In this document: piece by piece, positions 31,933 to 41,355 of the stretch
Layout of the letters: the number at the start of each line of letters is the position of its first letter
Numbering within the stretch: position 1 is the first letter of the stretch
NCBI RefSeq assembly: GCF_900129615.1
Contig: NZ_FQWI01000008.1
Coordinates: 1 to 64,000, forward strand
Source: Pectobacterium carotovorum
Lineage (GTDB): Bacteria > Pseudomonadota > Gammaproteobacteria > Enterobacterales > Enterobacteriaceae
Direction: 5' to 3'
DNA length: 64,000 nucleotides
The notes under the pieces: generated by a model
Told to the model about the DNA's origin: nothing
Database searches by the model: none
Seen by the model: the letters and a program-made list of their open reading frames with translations, nothing else
Made by a program: the position numbers and the translations under genes

Positions 31933-33210
31933 ATGAAACGTTCTCTTCTGTTCGCCGCACTGTTCAGCACCGGCTTAGTGTTTAGTGTTGGCATACCGAT
32001 GGCAAGCGCCGCCACACCGGCTGCACCAGAGTTGAAAGGATTCGGAACGGATACCGTAGCAGGCAGCGGTGGACGCATTATTCGCGTCACCACGCTAGCC
32101 TCTTCCGGGGCAGGTTCACTCAGGGAAGCGCTGGCTGCCAAAGGTCCGCGCATTATCGTTTTTGAGGTTGGCGGCATTATCGACCTGAATAAAAGTGACC
32201 TTAGATTAAGCGAGCCATTTGTCACCATCGCTGGCCAGACCGCTCCCTCTCCCGGTATCACCATCATTCGCGGCGGAATGGGGATCAGCACACATGATGT
32301 GCTGATGCAGCATATTCGTTTTCGCATCGGCGATGCCGGGACGGGTAAAAAAAGCGGCTTTGAACGCGATGTTTCCATCAACGGCAAAGATGCCTACAAC
32401 GTCGTGATCGACCACTCTAGTTTCGCCTGGGGTACGGACGAAAACCTGTCTATTTCCGGCCCACGTTATGACGGGCCGCAGGGCACCGCACACCGCATCA
32501 CGCTTTCGAATAATATCGTTGCTGAAGGCCTATACGATTCGGCTCACACCAAAGGTATTCACTCGATGGGGACGCTGGTTCACGATAACGTGACCGACGT
32601 ATCGATCGTGGGCAGCCTGTATGCGCACAACAACGAGCGTAACGCCTGGTTCAAAGCAGGTTCTACGGGTGTCATGGTCAATAACCTGATCTACAACCCC
32701 GGCATTTGGGGCGTTCGCGTCGGTGGAGTAAAAGGAGAGTGGGAAGGGAAAACCATGCCCGCCAGCCCACGCGTCTCCGTTGCGGGTAACGTGATGCACT
32801 ACGGCGCAAATACCAAAGCAGGTTTAGGACTGGTAGGAAGCAACAGCTCCGGCGATGTCTGGATGTCAGATAACCTCGCGTACGATGCTCAGGGAAAAAC
32901 GGCGCCGCAAACATCAGGCAGCGGGATTAATTTACTCAAAGTGTCCCCTATTTGGCCTGCGGGCTTAACGGCATCACCGGCCAGCGCCGTAACCAATCAG
33001 GTACTGCAAAGTGCAGGCGCACGCCCTAAAGATCGTGATGCCGTTGATAAACGTATCGTGGAGAATTTCAAACAGCGGAAAGGTGGCTTCGTGAATAGTC
33101 AGGAAGACGTCGGCGGCTATCCCGTTGCAACCGCGACCTACCGTCAGTTGAACGTACCGAGCACCGGCGTGGACGCGTGGCTACAGCAAATGGCTAAAGC
33201 GTTGGAATAA
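31933..33210 (+). CDS. pelZ: Pectate lyase PelZ (secreted)
   Basis: This is a secreted pectate lyase of the PelZ type, 425 residues. It has a signal peptide ending about residue 26 (IPMASAATPA), then a right-handed beta-helix lyase domain with VVIDHSSFAWGTDENLS in the position of the vWiDH motif of PL1 enzymes. The beginning GFGTDTVAGSGGRIIRVTTLASSGAGSLREAL is typical of bacterial PL1 proteins outside the PelABC group. In Dickeya a pelZ gene also lies directly downstream of pelC and encodes a weak lyase that cooperates with the major ones. Only 169 bases separate it from pelC. Confidence 0.9.
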   Translation: MKRSLLFAALFSTGLVFSVGIPMASAATPAAPELKGFGTDTVAGSGGRIIRVTTLASSGAGSLREALAAKGPRIIVFEVGGIIDLNKSDLRLSEPFVTIAGQTAPSPGITIIRGGMGISTHDVLMQHIRFRIGDAGTGKKSGFERDVSINGKDAYNVVIDHSSFAWGTDENLSISGPRYDGPQGTAHRITLSNNIVAEGLYDSAHTKGIHSMGTLVHDNVTDVSIVGSLYAHNNERNAWFKAGSTGVMVNNLIYNPGIWGVRVGGVKGEWEGKTMPASPRVSVAGNVMHYGANTKAGLGLVGSNSSGDVWMSDNLAYDAQGKTAPQTSGSGINLLKVSPIWPAGLTASPASAVTNQVLQSAGARPKDRDAVDKRIVENFKQRKGGFVNSQEDVGGYPVATATYRQLNVPSTGVDAWLQQMAKALE

Positions 33211-33240
33211 TGCAGTCGTTGATACGTTAACGTTAAGATC

Positions 33241-33268
33241 GACAAAGGCCACATCAGTGGCCTTTGTC
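33241..33268. terminator. Hairpin between convergent pelZ and ppiA
   Basis: GACAAAGGCCAC and GTGGCCTTTGTC form a perfect 12-bp stem with an ATCA loop. It lies between the two converging stop codons. T-runs are poor on both sides. Confidence 0.65.
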
Positions 33269-33290
33269 GTATTCTCGGTTCTTTGCTTAT

Positions 33291-33875
33291 CTATTTTGCC
33301 AATCCGGGCAGCACTTTCGCAGACTGAATCACGACTGGCGTGGTCGGCACATTCTGGTAAGGCCCGACATTCTTCGTTGGCACCTGAGAGATCTTATCTA
33401 CAACTTCCATGCCCTTCACCACTTTACCGAACACTGCGTAACCAAAATCACGCTGGCCGTGATCGAGGAACGCGTTGTCCGCGACGTTGATAAAGAACTG
33501 GCTGGTCGCACTGTCTTTATCAGACGTGCGCGCCATGGCGATCGTGCCGCGCTGGTTACGTAAACCGTTATCGGCTTCATTCTTGATCGGTGCATTGGTC
33601 GCTTTTTGGCTCATTTCGCCAGAAAAGCCGCCGCCCTGCACCATAAAACCAGGGATCACACGGTGAAATGTCGTCCCATTATAAAAACCGTTGTTAACGT
33701 ACTCGACGAAATTTTTTACCGAAACCGGTGCCTTTTGATTATCTAAAGACAGTTCGATATTGCCCGCAGACGTCGTTAACAGCACACGCGTGGTGGTGTC
33801 GGAAGCCGCAAAGGCGGGAGAAAATGCCGTCAGTGAAATAAGGGCTGCCGCAGCAACCAGAGTACGTTTGAACAT
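33291..33875 (-). CDS. ppiA: Periplasmic cyclophilin-type prolyl isomerase PpiA
   Basis: This is a periplasmic cyclophilin. The ATG at 33875 with AAGGA upstream gives 194 residues beginning [20 protein letters not shown], a signal peptide ending near AFAAS. Cyclophilin motifs are [47 protein letters not shown] and FGYAVFGKV, with the catalytic arginine in FHRVIP. In E. coli it lies between yhfG and tsgA; here its neighbours on both sides are accessory blocks. Confidence 0.96.
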   Translation of the reverse strand: MFKRTLVAAAALISLTAFSPAFAASDTTTRVLLTTSAGNIELSLDNQKAPVSVKNFVEYVNNGFYNGTTFHRVIPGFMVQGGGFSGEMSQKATNAPIKNEADNGLRNQRGTIAMARTSDKDSATSQFFINVADNAFLDHGQRDFGYAVFGKVVKGMEVVDKISQVPTKNVGPYQNVPTTPVVIQSAKVLPGLAK

Positions 33876-34023
33876 GAGAATTCCTTTTTGAAGAGGCCGA
33901 CTACAGAAAGCGTAATGATTGTAAGTATCCGCACTCTTCAACGCTACCCATTTACCTTTTTTTACGTATAAAAGTCTGTTCGTAACCAACTGTGAGCGAA
34001 AACCTGTGCGCAAGATAAAAAAA

Positions 34024-34041
34024 GGGCCGATTGCTCGGCCC
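34024..34041 (-). terminator. Terminator of the dipeptide-type ABC operon
   Basis: The stem GGGCCGA/TCGGCCC with a 4-base loop is followed on the minus strand by T7. It lies about 40 bases after the last ATPase gene and upstream of ppiA. Confidence 0.85.
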
Positions 34042-34081
34042 TCATGATGATTATCGCGTAGCGCGACGAGTCCATACTTAC

Positions 34082-34891
34082 CTAGCCCATACGCTCCGAA
34101 CGCACTGCCAGATCGCGGCTGTACTGACGGCTGGCGTCCACCAGCATGGAGGTGTACGCGTCCTTCGGTACATCGCTGGTCAGGTCGTCGGTTTCCAGCG
34201 TTTCCAGTATCTTACCGTATTGCATCACCGCCACTTTATGACACAGGTGGGAAATCACGCCCAAGTCATGCGTCACCATCAGGTAGGTCAGCTTTTCCTG
34301 CTGCTGCAACTCCGTTAGTAGATTGAGAATTTCCGCCTGCACCGACACATCCAGCGCCGACGTCGGCTCATCCAGCAGCAGAACTCTAGGCTCCAGAATC
34401 AGCGCTCGGGCAATCGCTACACGCTGACGCTGCCCGCCCGAAAGCTGGTGCGGATAACGGCGGCGGAATTGCGTTCCCAGCCCTACCTTCTTCAGCAAGG
34501 TATCGATACGATCGTCACGATCGTCAAAACGGTGGATCGACAGCGGCTCTTCCAGAATCGACTCTACCGTATGACGGGGATGCAGCGATCCATACGGATC
34601 CTGAAACACCATCTGCACCCGGCGGCAGCGCGCCTGATCGATTCGGTGTGCCAGTTTCTTCCCATCAATATGCAGCGTGCCTTCCCAGTGATTAAATAGC
34701 CCAGCCAGACACTTCAGCACCGTGGTTTTGCCGGAACCCGATTCCCCTACCAGACCAAAGATATCGCCGTCGTTGACGGTAAGGTTCACATCGTACAATA
34801 CCTGATTCGCCGTGCTGCCCTGCCCAAAAGAGAGATTCAGGTTATTCACTTCGATCATCGGCTTGCGCTGACTCATTGCTTCAGTTGCCAT
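34082..34891 (-). CDS. ABC transporter ATPase, DppF/OppF type
   Basis: This is one of two ATPases of a peptide/nickel-type (family 5) importer. The 269-residue product has Walker [13 protein letters not shown] near residue 46, signature [15 protein letters not shown], Walker [13 protein letters not shown] and a switch His in MVTHDLGV. It lacks a long C-terminal oligopeptide extension. The ATG at 34891 follows the upstream ATPase stop by 11 bases with AAGGGG before it. It is the last gene of the operon and is followed by a strong terminator. Confidence 0.92.
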   Translation of the reverse strand: MATEAMSQRKPMIEVNNLNLSFGQGSTANQVLYDVNLTVNDGDIFGLVGESGSGKTTVLKCLAGLFNHWEGTLHIDGKKLAHRIDQARCRRVQMVFQDPYGSLHPRHTVESILEEPLSIHRFDDRDDRIDTLLKKVGLGTQFRRRYPHQLSGGQRQRVAIARALILEPRVLLLDEPTSALDVSVQAEILNLLTELQQQEKLTYLMVTHDLGVISHLCHKVAVMQYGKILETLETDDLTSDVPKDAYTSMLVDASRQYSRDLAVRSERMG

Positions 34892-34902
34892 GATTATCCC
34901 CT

Positions 34903-35790
34903 TTATCCATTGATCCAGGCTGGATCGCGATTCATCACCGGCAAACGCGGGCGTCGATGGTCAATATCCGGCAGTGAATTCAGCAGCCCACGCGTGTACG
35001 GATGCTGCGCGTTGTCCAGATCGGCGGCAGCAATGGATTCCACGACGCGCCCGGCATACATCACCAACACCCGATCGCAGAAGCTACGTACCAGATTGAT
35101 ATCGTGGCTGATGAAAATCAGCCCCAGACCGCGCTCGCTGACCAGATCGTCCAGCATCGCTAGCACTTGCAGTCGCACGGACACATCCAGTGCGGAGGTC
35201 GGTTCATCGGCAATCACGATTTCGGGTTCAGTAATCAGCATCATCGCAATCATGATGCGCTGCCCCTGTCCGCCCGAGATCTCATGAGGGTACAGATTGT
35301 ATACGCGCTCTGGCTGACGAATACGTACCACGTCTAGCATCGCCATGACCTTTTCCTTCGCATCGCGGTGCGACACCCTATGGTGCGCCAGATAGGCTTC
35401 GGCAATCTGATCGCCAACGCACACCACCGGATTCAGCGAATATTTTGGGTCCTGCATAATCATGGAGATGCGCTTGCCGCGGATCTGACGCATCCGCGCC
35501 TCATCCGCTTTCAGCAGGTCGGTATCGCCGAAGCGCAGTTTATCCGCCGTAATCCGCGCGCTGTGCGGATGCAGTTGCAGCAATGCACGGCCGACCGTCG
35601 ATTTACCGGAGCCGGATTCGCCGACAATCGCCAGCTTTTCACAGCCAAGCGTGAAGGAGACGCCGCGCACGGCATCCGTCACAGCACCACGGTTCACGAA
35701 GCTTACCCGCAAATTTTCCACTTCCATCAAGGGCGAGCTTCCCGGCGCACGTTGAGAAGACTTATTCAGTTCTGGGATCGAGGATGTCAC
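34903..35790 (-). CDS. ABC transporter ATPase, DppD/OppD type
   Basis: This is the second ATPase of the importer. The longest frame starts at a TTG (35805), but the GTG at 35790 has a GGAG site nine bases upstream and is preferred, giving 295 residues; an ATG at 35727 just before the domain (MEVENLRVSF) is also possible. Walker A is [10 protein letters not shown], the signature ISGGQGQRIMIAMML, Walker [13 protein letters not shown]. The C-terminal oligopeptide-ABC region is present (HPYTRGLLNSLPDIDHRRPRLP). It overlaps the end of the permease gene by 29 bases. Confidence 0.9.
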   Translation of the reverse strand: MTSSIPELNKSSQRAPGSSPLMEVENLRVSFVNRGAVTDAVRGVSFTLGCEKLAIVGESGSGKSTVGRALLQLHPHSARITADKLRFGDTDLLKADEARMRQIRGKRISMIMQDPKYSLNPVVCVGDQIAEAYLAHHRVSHRDAKEKVMAMLDVVRIRQPERVYNLYPHEISGGQGQRIMIAMMLITEPEIVIADEPTSALDVSVRLQVLAMLDDLVSERGLGLIFISHDINLVRSFCDRVLVMYAGRVVESIAAADLDNAQHPYTRGLLNSLPDIDHRRPRLPVMNRDPAWING

Positions 35791-36685
35791 GTAGGCCGTC
35801 TCCAAGGAAGTTGAACGCCAGGCTGTTAATCAAAATCGCCAGCCCCGGAATAGTTACTAACCACCAGCACTCCATCATGTAACGACGACCCGCAGAGATC
35901 ATCGCGCCCCATTCAGGATCGGGCGGCTGTGCCCCCAACCCCAGAAAGCCAAGACCCGCCGCTGTCAGAATGATGCCCGCCATATTCATGGTGATACGAA
36001 TAATCACCGACGGCAGACACAGCGGCACAATGTGGTGCAGCAGGATGCGGATAGAGGATGCGCCTTGCAGCTTCACGGCAGAAACAAAGTCCGCGTGACG
36101 CAGCGACAGCGTCTCCGCCCTTGCCAGACGGGCAATCGGCGGCCAGGCCGTCAGCGTAATCGCGATCACCACATGTTCCAGACCCGGGCCAAGCGCCGCA
36201 ACGAACGCCAGCGCCAACACCAGACTAGGGAACGAAATGAAGATATCGGTGATACGCATCAAGATGGTATCGACGATACCGCCGTAATACCCTGCCACCA
36301 CGCCCAGCGCCAGCCCGATAGGCCCAACGGTGACCGACACCAGCGCAACGATATACAGCGTGATGCGTGAACCATAGACCAGACGACTAAACACATCGCG
36401 CCCAAACTCATCGGTGCCAAAGTAATGCGCCGCACTTGGAGCCTGTAACGCGTTAGCCAAATCCTGTGCCAGCGGATCGTGCGTGGCGATCCACGGCGCG
36501 AAGATGGCGACCAAAATCAACATCAGCACAATCGCAGAACCAATTGCGGTCAGCGGATTGCGCATCATCGTCAAGAGAAACCCGCCGATTCGCGCACCGC
36601 GTAGCCGCAGGCGGCTCACACGTTTTTCCGGCGGCGTCCGCATTACCGATTCACGGCTGACTGGCGGCTCAGAGGAAATATTCAT
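35762..36685 (-). CDS. ABC transporter permease, DppC type
   Basis: This is an inner-membrane permease of 307 residues with an N-terminal cytoplasmic segment, about six membrane helices and the EAA-loop region (ARAETLSLRHADFVSAVKLQG). The DPLAQDLANALQAPSAAHYF segment before FGTDEFGRDVFSR is typical of the DppC/OppC branch. Its ATG overlaps the stop of the DppB-type gene by 4 bases. Confidence 0.93.
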   Translation of the reverse strand: MNISSEPPVSRESVMRTPPEKRVSRLRLRGARIGGFLLTMMRNPLTAIGSAIVLMLILVAIFAPWIATHDPLAQDLANALQAPSAAHYFGTDEFGRDVFSRLVYGSRITLYIVALVSVTVGPIGLALGVVAGYYGGIVDTILMRITDIFISFPSLVLALAFVAALGPGLEHVVIAITLTAWPPIARLARAETLSLRHADFVSAVKLQGASSIRILLHHIVPLCLPSVIIRITMNMAGIILTAAGLGFLGLGAQPPDPEWGAMISAGRRYMMECWWLVTIPGLAILINSLAFNFLGDGLRDILDPRTE

Positions 36686-37722
36686 GCGTTCGTCCTCGGA
36701 TCAAAGATTTGATACAACATGTCCGACAGCAGGTTAAGCGTCACGAAGATCAACCCGACTAGCAGCACACATCCCATAACCGCGTTCATATCCCCCAGCA
36801 GCAGGCTACCTGTCAGATAGGAGCCAAAGCCCGGCCATGAGAAGACCGTTTCGATCAGTACCGCCCCTTCCAGCAGCGAGCCATACGCCAGCGCCACCAC
36901 CGTCAGAAGCTGAACCAGAATATTGCGAAACGCGTGCGCCCAGACGACACGGAACTCGGACAGCCCTTTCACTCGCGCGGTAATGATGTATTCCTGCGAA
37001 AGCTGCGCCAGCATGAAGCTGCGCGTCATACGGCTGATATAGGCCAGCGAGTGGAAACCAAGAATCGTGGCTGGCAACACCAGATGGTTCAGCGCGCTAC
37101 GGAACACATCCCACTCGCCTGCCAGCAGTGAATCCACCAGCAGCAGGCCGGTACGGTTCTCCACCAGACCGTCGTAGGCCATATCAACCCGTCCGGCACC
37201 GCCCACCCAATTCAGCCAGGCATAAAACACCAGCAGACCCATCATCCCGACCCAGAATATCGGCGTGGAATAACCGGCCAGACTGATAAAGCGCACCACA
37301 TAGTCCGCCCACTTGCCGCGTCGTGCCGCAGCCAACACGCCTAGCGGTATGCCCAGACCAGCACCGACGATAATCGCCATCGTTGCCAGCTCAACGGTTG
37401 CCGGGAAAACGCGGATAATATCATCCATAACCGGCCGGCCGGTCAGGAGCGCATTGCCCAGATCTCCATGCATCAGTGAATTGAAGTAAATAAAGAACTG
37501 CACATACAGCGGCTTATCCAACCCCAGCTGTTGGTAAACCTGTTGATAGGTACTTTGGTCGGCATCCTGTCCGACAATAGCCAGGACTGGATCGATTGGC
37601 ATCACGCGGCCGATCACGAAGGTCAGGATTAATAATCCGAACAGCGTGACGACGACCTGAAACAGACGTTTTGCCAAACGACGCAGTACTCCACCCGGCT
37701 TGATCCAATCAGAGAAAACCAT
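36682..37722 (-). CDS. ABC transporter permease, DppB type
   Basis: This is an inner-membrane permease of 346 residues with the DppB/OppB N-terminal helix (VTLFGLLILTFVIGRVMPIDP) and periplasmic segment QQLGLDKPLYVQFF. The EAA region is YIITARVKGLSEFRVVWAHAFRN. An AGGAG site precedes the ATG. A 13-bp stem-loop lies between the binding-protein gene and this one, which may keep expression of the permease below that of the binding protein. Confidence 0.93.
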   Translation of the reverse strand: MVFSDWIKPGGVLRRLAKRLFQVVVTLFGLLILTFVIGRVMPIDPVLAIVGQDADQSTYQQVYQQLGLDKPLYVQFFIYFNSLMHGDLGNALLTGRPVMDDIIRVFPATVELATMAIIVGAGLGIPLGVLAAARRGKWADYVVRFISLAGYSTPIFWVGMMGLLVFYAWLNWVGGAGRVDMAYDGLVENRTGLLLVDSLLAGEWDVFRSALNHLVLPATILGFHSLAYISRMTRSFMLAQLSQEYIITARVKGLSEFRVVWAHAFRNILVQLLTVVALAYGSLLEGAVLIETVFSWPGFGSYLTGSLLLGDMNAVMGCVLLVGLIFVTLNLLSDMLYQIFDPRTNA

Positions 37723-37802
37723 GTTCTTTCTCCTGATATCCCGGTGAGCGGCGACAGCAAATCACCACTCACGCGGTTATCTCTTTTTAACGTATCTGAT
37801 CG

Positions 37803-37837
37803 GGATGATTAGCCGGGAACGTATCGGCTAATCATCC
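37803..37837. repeat. Strong intercistronic stem-loop between binding protein and permease genes
   Basis: GGATGATTAGCCG and CGGCTAATCATCC form a perfect 13-bp stem with a 9-base loop. No T-run follows on the minus strand, and the downstream permease lies 80 bases away, so this looks like an mRNA-stabilising or attenuating element rather than a full terminator. Confidence 0.75.
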
Positions 37838-37854
37838 GGTTTAACGTGTGGACA

Positions 37855-39468
37855 CTAGCGCTGCTTATACACCTCACGCAGATGCGTCGTAGAAGACGGA
37901 TGCGGCACATAGCCTTTCACGTCCTTACGCAACACCACAGAATCGATCATCTGCGACACCGGAATGATGGCCGGGAACAGTTCTTCATAGCGATTCTGCA
38001 CGTTGATATACATCTGCTTCTGTTTCTGAGGATCTTTCTCCAACAGCGCCTGATCGATCATGTCGTTCAGAGGCTTGTCGTAGAAAGAGGTGCGCCAGCC
38101 TTGGAAGTTGGTCAGTTTGGCTTCGTCGCTGTTATCCGGGTTATAGACAACAGAACGCAGGCTGGAGTGAGGATGCGGATCGACGCCACCGCCGCCGCGG
38201 CCGACCAGCATATCGAAGTTACGATCGCGCATCGCGCCGTAAACCTGATTACCGGTGCCGGAGATGATTTTGGCTTTGATGCCCGCCTGTGCCAGCGTGG
38301 ACTGTACCGACGTCGCCAAATTCAGGAACGGCTGATCGGACAGGACACGCAGCGTGGTTTCAAATCCATTCGGGTAGCCCGCTTCGGCCAGCAGCGCCTT
38401 GGCGCGTGGCACATCCAGCTTGTAGCCAGGATCCGGCAACGTCGCATCCATCCCTTTCTGGATAGGGCGCTGATGATAGAAACCATAGCCAGGCATTACC
38501 GTCTTATTGACGCCATCGTAATCAATCAGGTAACGAACCGCTTCGCGCACTTTCGGTTTAGCGAAGTATTCGTTTTTCAGGCTCATTGCAACGTAGTACA
38601 GCGTGCCTTTTTTCACTTCATCAACCACAACGTCTTTATCTTGTTTCAATGCATTGATATCCGGCACCGACATCCCAGAGGCAACATCAATATCGCCTTT
38701 TTCAATCATCAGGCGCAGCGCCTGTGACTCGGTCATGTGACGGAAAATCACGCGGCGCATTTTCGCGTCGCCCTGCCAGTTGTTCTCAACCTTGCTGATG
38801 CGCAGCACGTCTTTCGCCTGCCACACGTCCAGCTTGAACGGGCCAGATCCGGCTTCGTTCGTGGTCAGCCAGCCATTACCCCAGTCACCGTTTTTCTCAT
38901 GCTGCAGAACCGTTTTGCTGTCCAGCACGGAACCGCTACCCAGCGTCGCCAACGAGTAAAGCACCAGTTTTGGATCGTTCGGTTTTGGCAGTTCGATTTC
39001 AACGGTGTGTGCGTCTTTGGCGCGGATCATTTTCTCCACGTTTTCCGCAGTGAAGCCGTAGGATTTCCACGTCGTGGCCTGTGCCATGTTGAGGTTAAGC
39101 AGACGCTTCATCGACCAGGCGAAGTCTTGCGCCGTCACGGGGTTACCGGAATGGAACTTGGCGTTATCCACCAGATTGAAGGTAATGACGTTGCCCGCAT
39201 CATTGACGCTCCAGCTTTTCGCCAGAGAAGGCTGGATGTTACTCAGATTGGCGGGATCCAGCACCACCAGCGAGTCATAGAGGTTGACGATAATGCCCAC
39301 CACTTCGTTACCGGTCATGGCGGCCGGATCGAGTGAGAGCATGTTGTTCATGTTCATCCCCACGATCAGCTGATCGTCAGGGGTTTTTGCCGATAGAATG
39401 GCCGGCGTGGCGGCCATGCAGAGTGAACCTAACAGCAGGGTACGGAGTATTGCTCGTGCTTTCATCAT
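37855..39468 (-). CDS. Periplasmic substrate-binding protein, DppA/OppA family (SBP family 5)
   Basis: This is a periplasmic solute-binding protein of 537 residues. It has a signal peptide (residues 1-27, ending ILSAKTPDD) and family-5 motifs such as LDPAAMTGNEV, YDSLVVLDPANLSNIQPSLA and ALLAEAGYPNGFE. There is no lipobox. Two adjacent ATGs follow GGAG. Substrates of this family include di- and oligopeptides, nickel, opines and some sugars or sugar acids; sequence alone does not decide. Its partner enzyme, 96 bases upstream on the same strand, belongs to the enolase superfamily, which suggests a carboxylate substrate. Confidence 0.9.
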   Translation of the reverse strand: MMKARAILRTLLLGSLCMAATPAILSAKTPDDQLIVGMNMNNMLSLDPAAMTGNEVVGIIVNLYDSLVVLDPANLSNIQPSLAKSWSVNDAGNVITFNLVDNAKFHSGNPVTAQDFAWSMKRLLNLNMAQATTWKSYGFTAENVEKMIRAKDAHTVEIELPKPNDPKLVLYSLATLGSGSVLDSKTVLQHEKNGDWGNGWLTTNEAGSGPFKLDVWQAKDVLRISKVENNWQGDAKMRRVIFRHMTESQALRLMIEKGDIDVASGMSVPDINALKQDKDVVVDEVKKGTLYYVAMSLKNEYFAKPKVREAVRYLIDYDGVNKTVMPGYGFYHQRPIQKGMDATLPDPGYKLDVPRAKALLAEAGYPNGFETTLRVLSDQPFLNLATSVQSTLAQAGIKAKIISGTGNQVYGAMRDRNFDMLVGRGGGGVDPHPHSSLRSVVYNPDNSDEAKLTNFQGWRTSFYDKPLNDMIDQALLEKDPQKQKQMYINVQNRYEELFPAIIPVSQMIDSVVLRKDVKGYVPHPSSTTHLREVYKQR

Positions 39469-39564
39469 TATTCTCCAAGGTGTGGGAGCATGGAAGACGA
39501 CAACTTTTTATTTTTTAGGTAAGGCTATCTTTCAGATCGAACAAAAAACCATTAGAACAAAACG

Positions 39565-40719
39565 TTATTCTTTACTTAGGGTATGCTCCTCAATCCAGTC
39601 AAAATTAATATCTTCTCCCAGCCCCGGACGTTGCGGCAGATGCGCAAAGCCCTCGTTGTCCATCGGATCGACAATCGAATTCAGATACGCAGCAGGTTCG
39701 TCATAATCGAGGAAAGGATGCAGCAGCCCGCGCTCATACCAGCGGCAGTTTTTGATCGCCCCAACGACGTTGAGGTTTGGCGCACCGTTACCGTGAACTT
39801 CGCAGTCCATACCGAAGGATTCTGCCAGGCTCGCGACCTTCATACACGGCCAGAGACCGCCCACGCCTTGCACGCCCGCACGTAAAATGTCGCATGCGCC
39901 TTCTTTAACCCAGTCAGCACGGCTGAAGTATTTGCCTGACAGACTTTCCGGCCCGATAACATCGATATCCAGGCTCTTGGTCAGCCAGCTGTAAGACGCC
40001 ATGCTCTGTTCTTCCATCGGCTCTTCAAACCAGGTGAAATCGAGCTTTTGCAGTTCACGGCCGATGTACAGCGCATCGCTACGGCTGTACCAGTGGTAAC
40101 CATCCAGCATCAGACAGATATCCGGGCCAACCGCTTCACGTACTGCCGCACAGGCTTGTACGTCAATCTTCGGGCTAGGCGCGAATGACACCGGCGGCAT
40201 CCAGGTATGCAACTTGATGGCTTTATAGCCGCGCTGCACCAGCTTTTCTGCGAACTGACCGTATTCCTCTGGCGTAGATAAGCCACCTTCCAGCTCATCA
40301 CCACACATGGTGCTGCCGTAAGCAGGGACTTTTTCACGATAGCCGCCGAGCAGTTTATGCACTGGCATGTTCAGCACACGGCCTTGCAGATCCCACAGTG
40401 CGGATTCCACAATCGACAGCGCACGGTCGGTCAGTTGGTTGGCGCTACCGCGTTGCCAGTGCACCAGATCCTGCCACAGGCGCTCACGATCGAACGGGTT
40501 CTGCCCGATCAGCACTTTGCGGAAGAAAGCATTAACGATATGAGGGCGAATCACTTCCGGCGGAGCGAAAGCGTAACCTTTTTGCCCATCATCTGCCGTG
40601 ATGGTTAACAGCGCCATCTTGGCCTGATTTTCAGGTCCCGGGTGTGAATGACCCGCACTGTCGGAAACCCGGCGTGTGGGATAAGTGAAGACGGTGACAT
40701 CAATTGATTCTATTTTCAC
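39565..40719 (-). CDS. Enolase-superfamily enzyme, mandelate racemase-like (probable acid-sugar dehydratase or racemase)
   Basis: This is a metal-dependent enzyme of the mandelate racemase/muconate lactonising subgroup, 384 residues from the GTG at 40719 (AGG seven bases upstream). The longer frame from 40746 has no ribosome-binding site. Visible active-site features are a KLH motif (AIKLHTW), metal ligands in MLDGYHW, WFEEPMEE and GPESLSG, an Asp in CDILRAGVQG and a His in CEVHGNG that fit an Asp-His dyad. The pattern Lys-x-His plus a general-base His points to acid-sugar dehydratases or racemases rather than dipeptide epimerases, which use two Lys. It is the first gene of the operon with the ABC importer. 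Confidence 0.82.
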   Translation of the reverse strand: MKIESIDVTVFTYPTRRVSDSAGHSHPGPENQAKMALLTITADDGQKGYAFAPPEVIRPHIVNAFFRKVLIGQNPFDRERLWQDLVHWQRGSANQLTDRALSIVESALWDLQGRVLNMPVHKLLGGYREKVPAYGSTMCGDELEGGLSTPEEYGQFAEKLVQRGYKAIKLHTWMPPVSFAPSPKIDVQACAAVREAVGPDICLMLDGYHWYSRSDALYIGRELQKLDFTWFEEPMEEQSMASYSWLTKSLDIDVIGPESLSGKYFSRADWVKEGACDILRAGVQGVGGLWPCMKVASLAESFGMDCEVHGNGAPNLNVVGAIKNCRWYERGLLHPFLDYDEPAAYLNSIVDPMDNEGFAHLPQRPGLGEDINFDWIEEHTLSKE

Positions 40720-41355
40720 GTTGTTACCTGCCTTGATGTTTAACACAACTCATGTACAAGATTTGCGAATGTAAGCTGTATAAATAATTAAAGAATAACT
40801 TCACTGACTGTGTTGGCCCTGTCGATAAAAAACACCGCTATTCTTCTGGTACGGCCTCATAAGTCGATCGACGTCACATAAAAGAAATAGCGTGCTAATT
40901 AAAAAAAAATGCTGTTTTATTTTCAATTATTAAGGTTGTAACGCCGTTAGTCATTAGGCAATTTCTTCCATATGACGAAATTATGTCGCCGATAACTGTG
41001 CAATTGCACACAACCTTGTGAGCATTATCACCAGAAAATTTCATATCCTTATTAAACAAATGGATAATCCCTTAGTTTTATTTTTAAGCATTCAGGAACG
41101 TGAATGATTGACGAGGGGGACGATTACTCTGATAGCAGATTGCCCGCTAACCAGTCGGCTTCTGACCAAAAGCGTGCTATAGGTCTCATTTTTGTCAGTC
41201 GCTAAAACCCCAACAAAAACCAAGGCTTAAGAAAAAATAAGCAAAATCAGAAAGATACTCATAAAGTAGTATATAAAAGACAATTTGATGTACATCAATA
41301 AGCGCCCAGTGTGGAGCGATAAGGTAACCTCAGAAGAAGCAATTTTGAGGCAAAA
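40720..41355. other. Divergent region between the enolase-type gene and nirB
   Basis: About 636 non-coding bases carry the promoters of both flanking operons. The nirB side has a consensus FNR site (41285-41298). No tsgA remnant (the gene left of nirB in E. coli) is visible, and I see no small gene. Confidence 0.6.
41285..41298. promoter_or_regulatory. FNR site of the nirB promoter
   Basis: TTGAT-GTAC-ATCAA is a perfect FNR box. Its centre (41291.5) lies about 40 bases before the start site expected from the -10-like TAAGGT (41320-41325), the class II activator position. The surrounding AATAAGCG and GATAAGGTA closely resemble the E. coli nirB promoter. Confidence 0.88.

Noticed and set aside
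37846-38727. 293-codon plus-strand frame opposite the family-5 binding-protein gene
   Set aside because: Antisense to a gene with a clear signal peptide and family motifs; Arg/His-rich composition is typical of such shadows.
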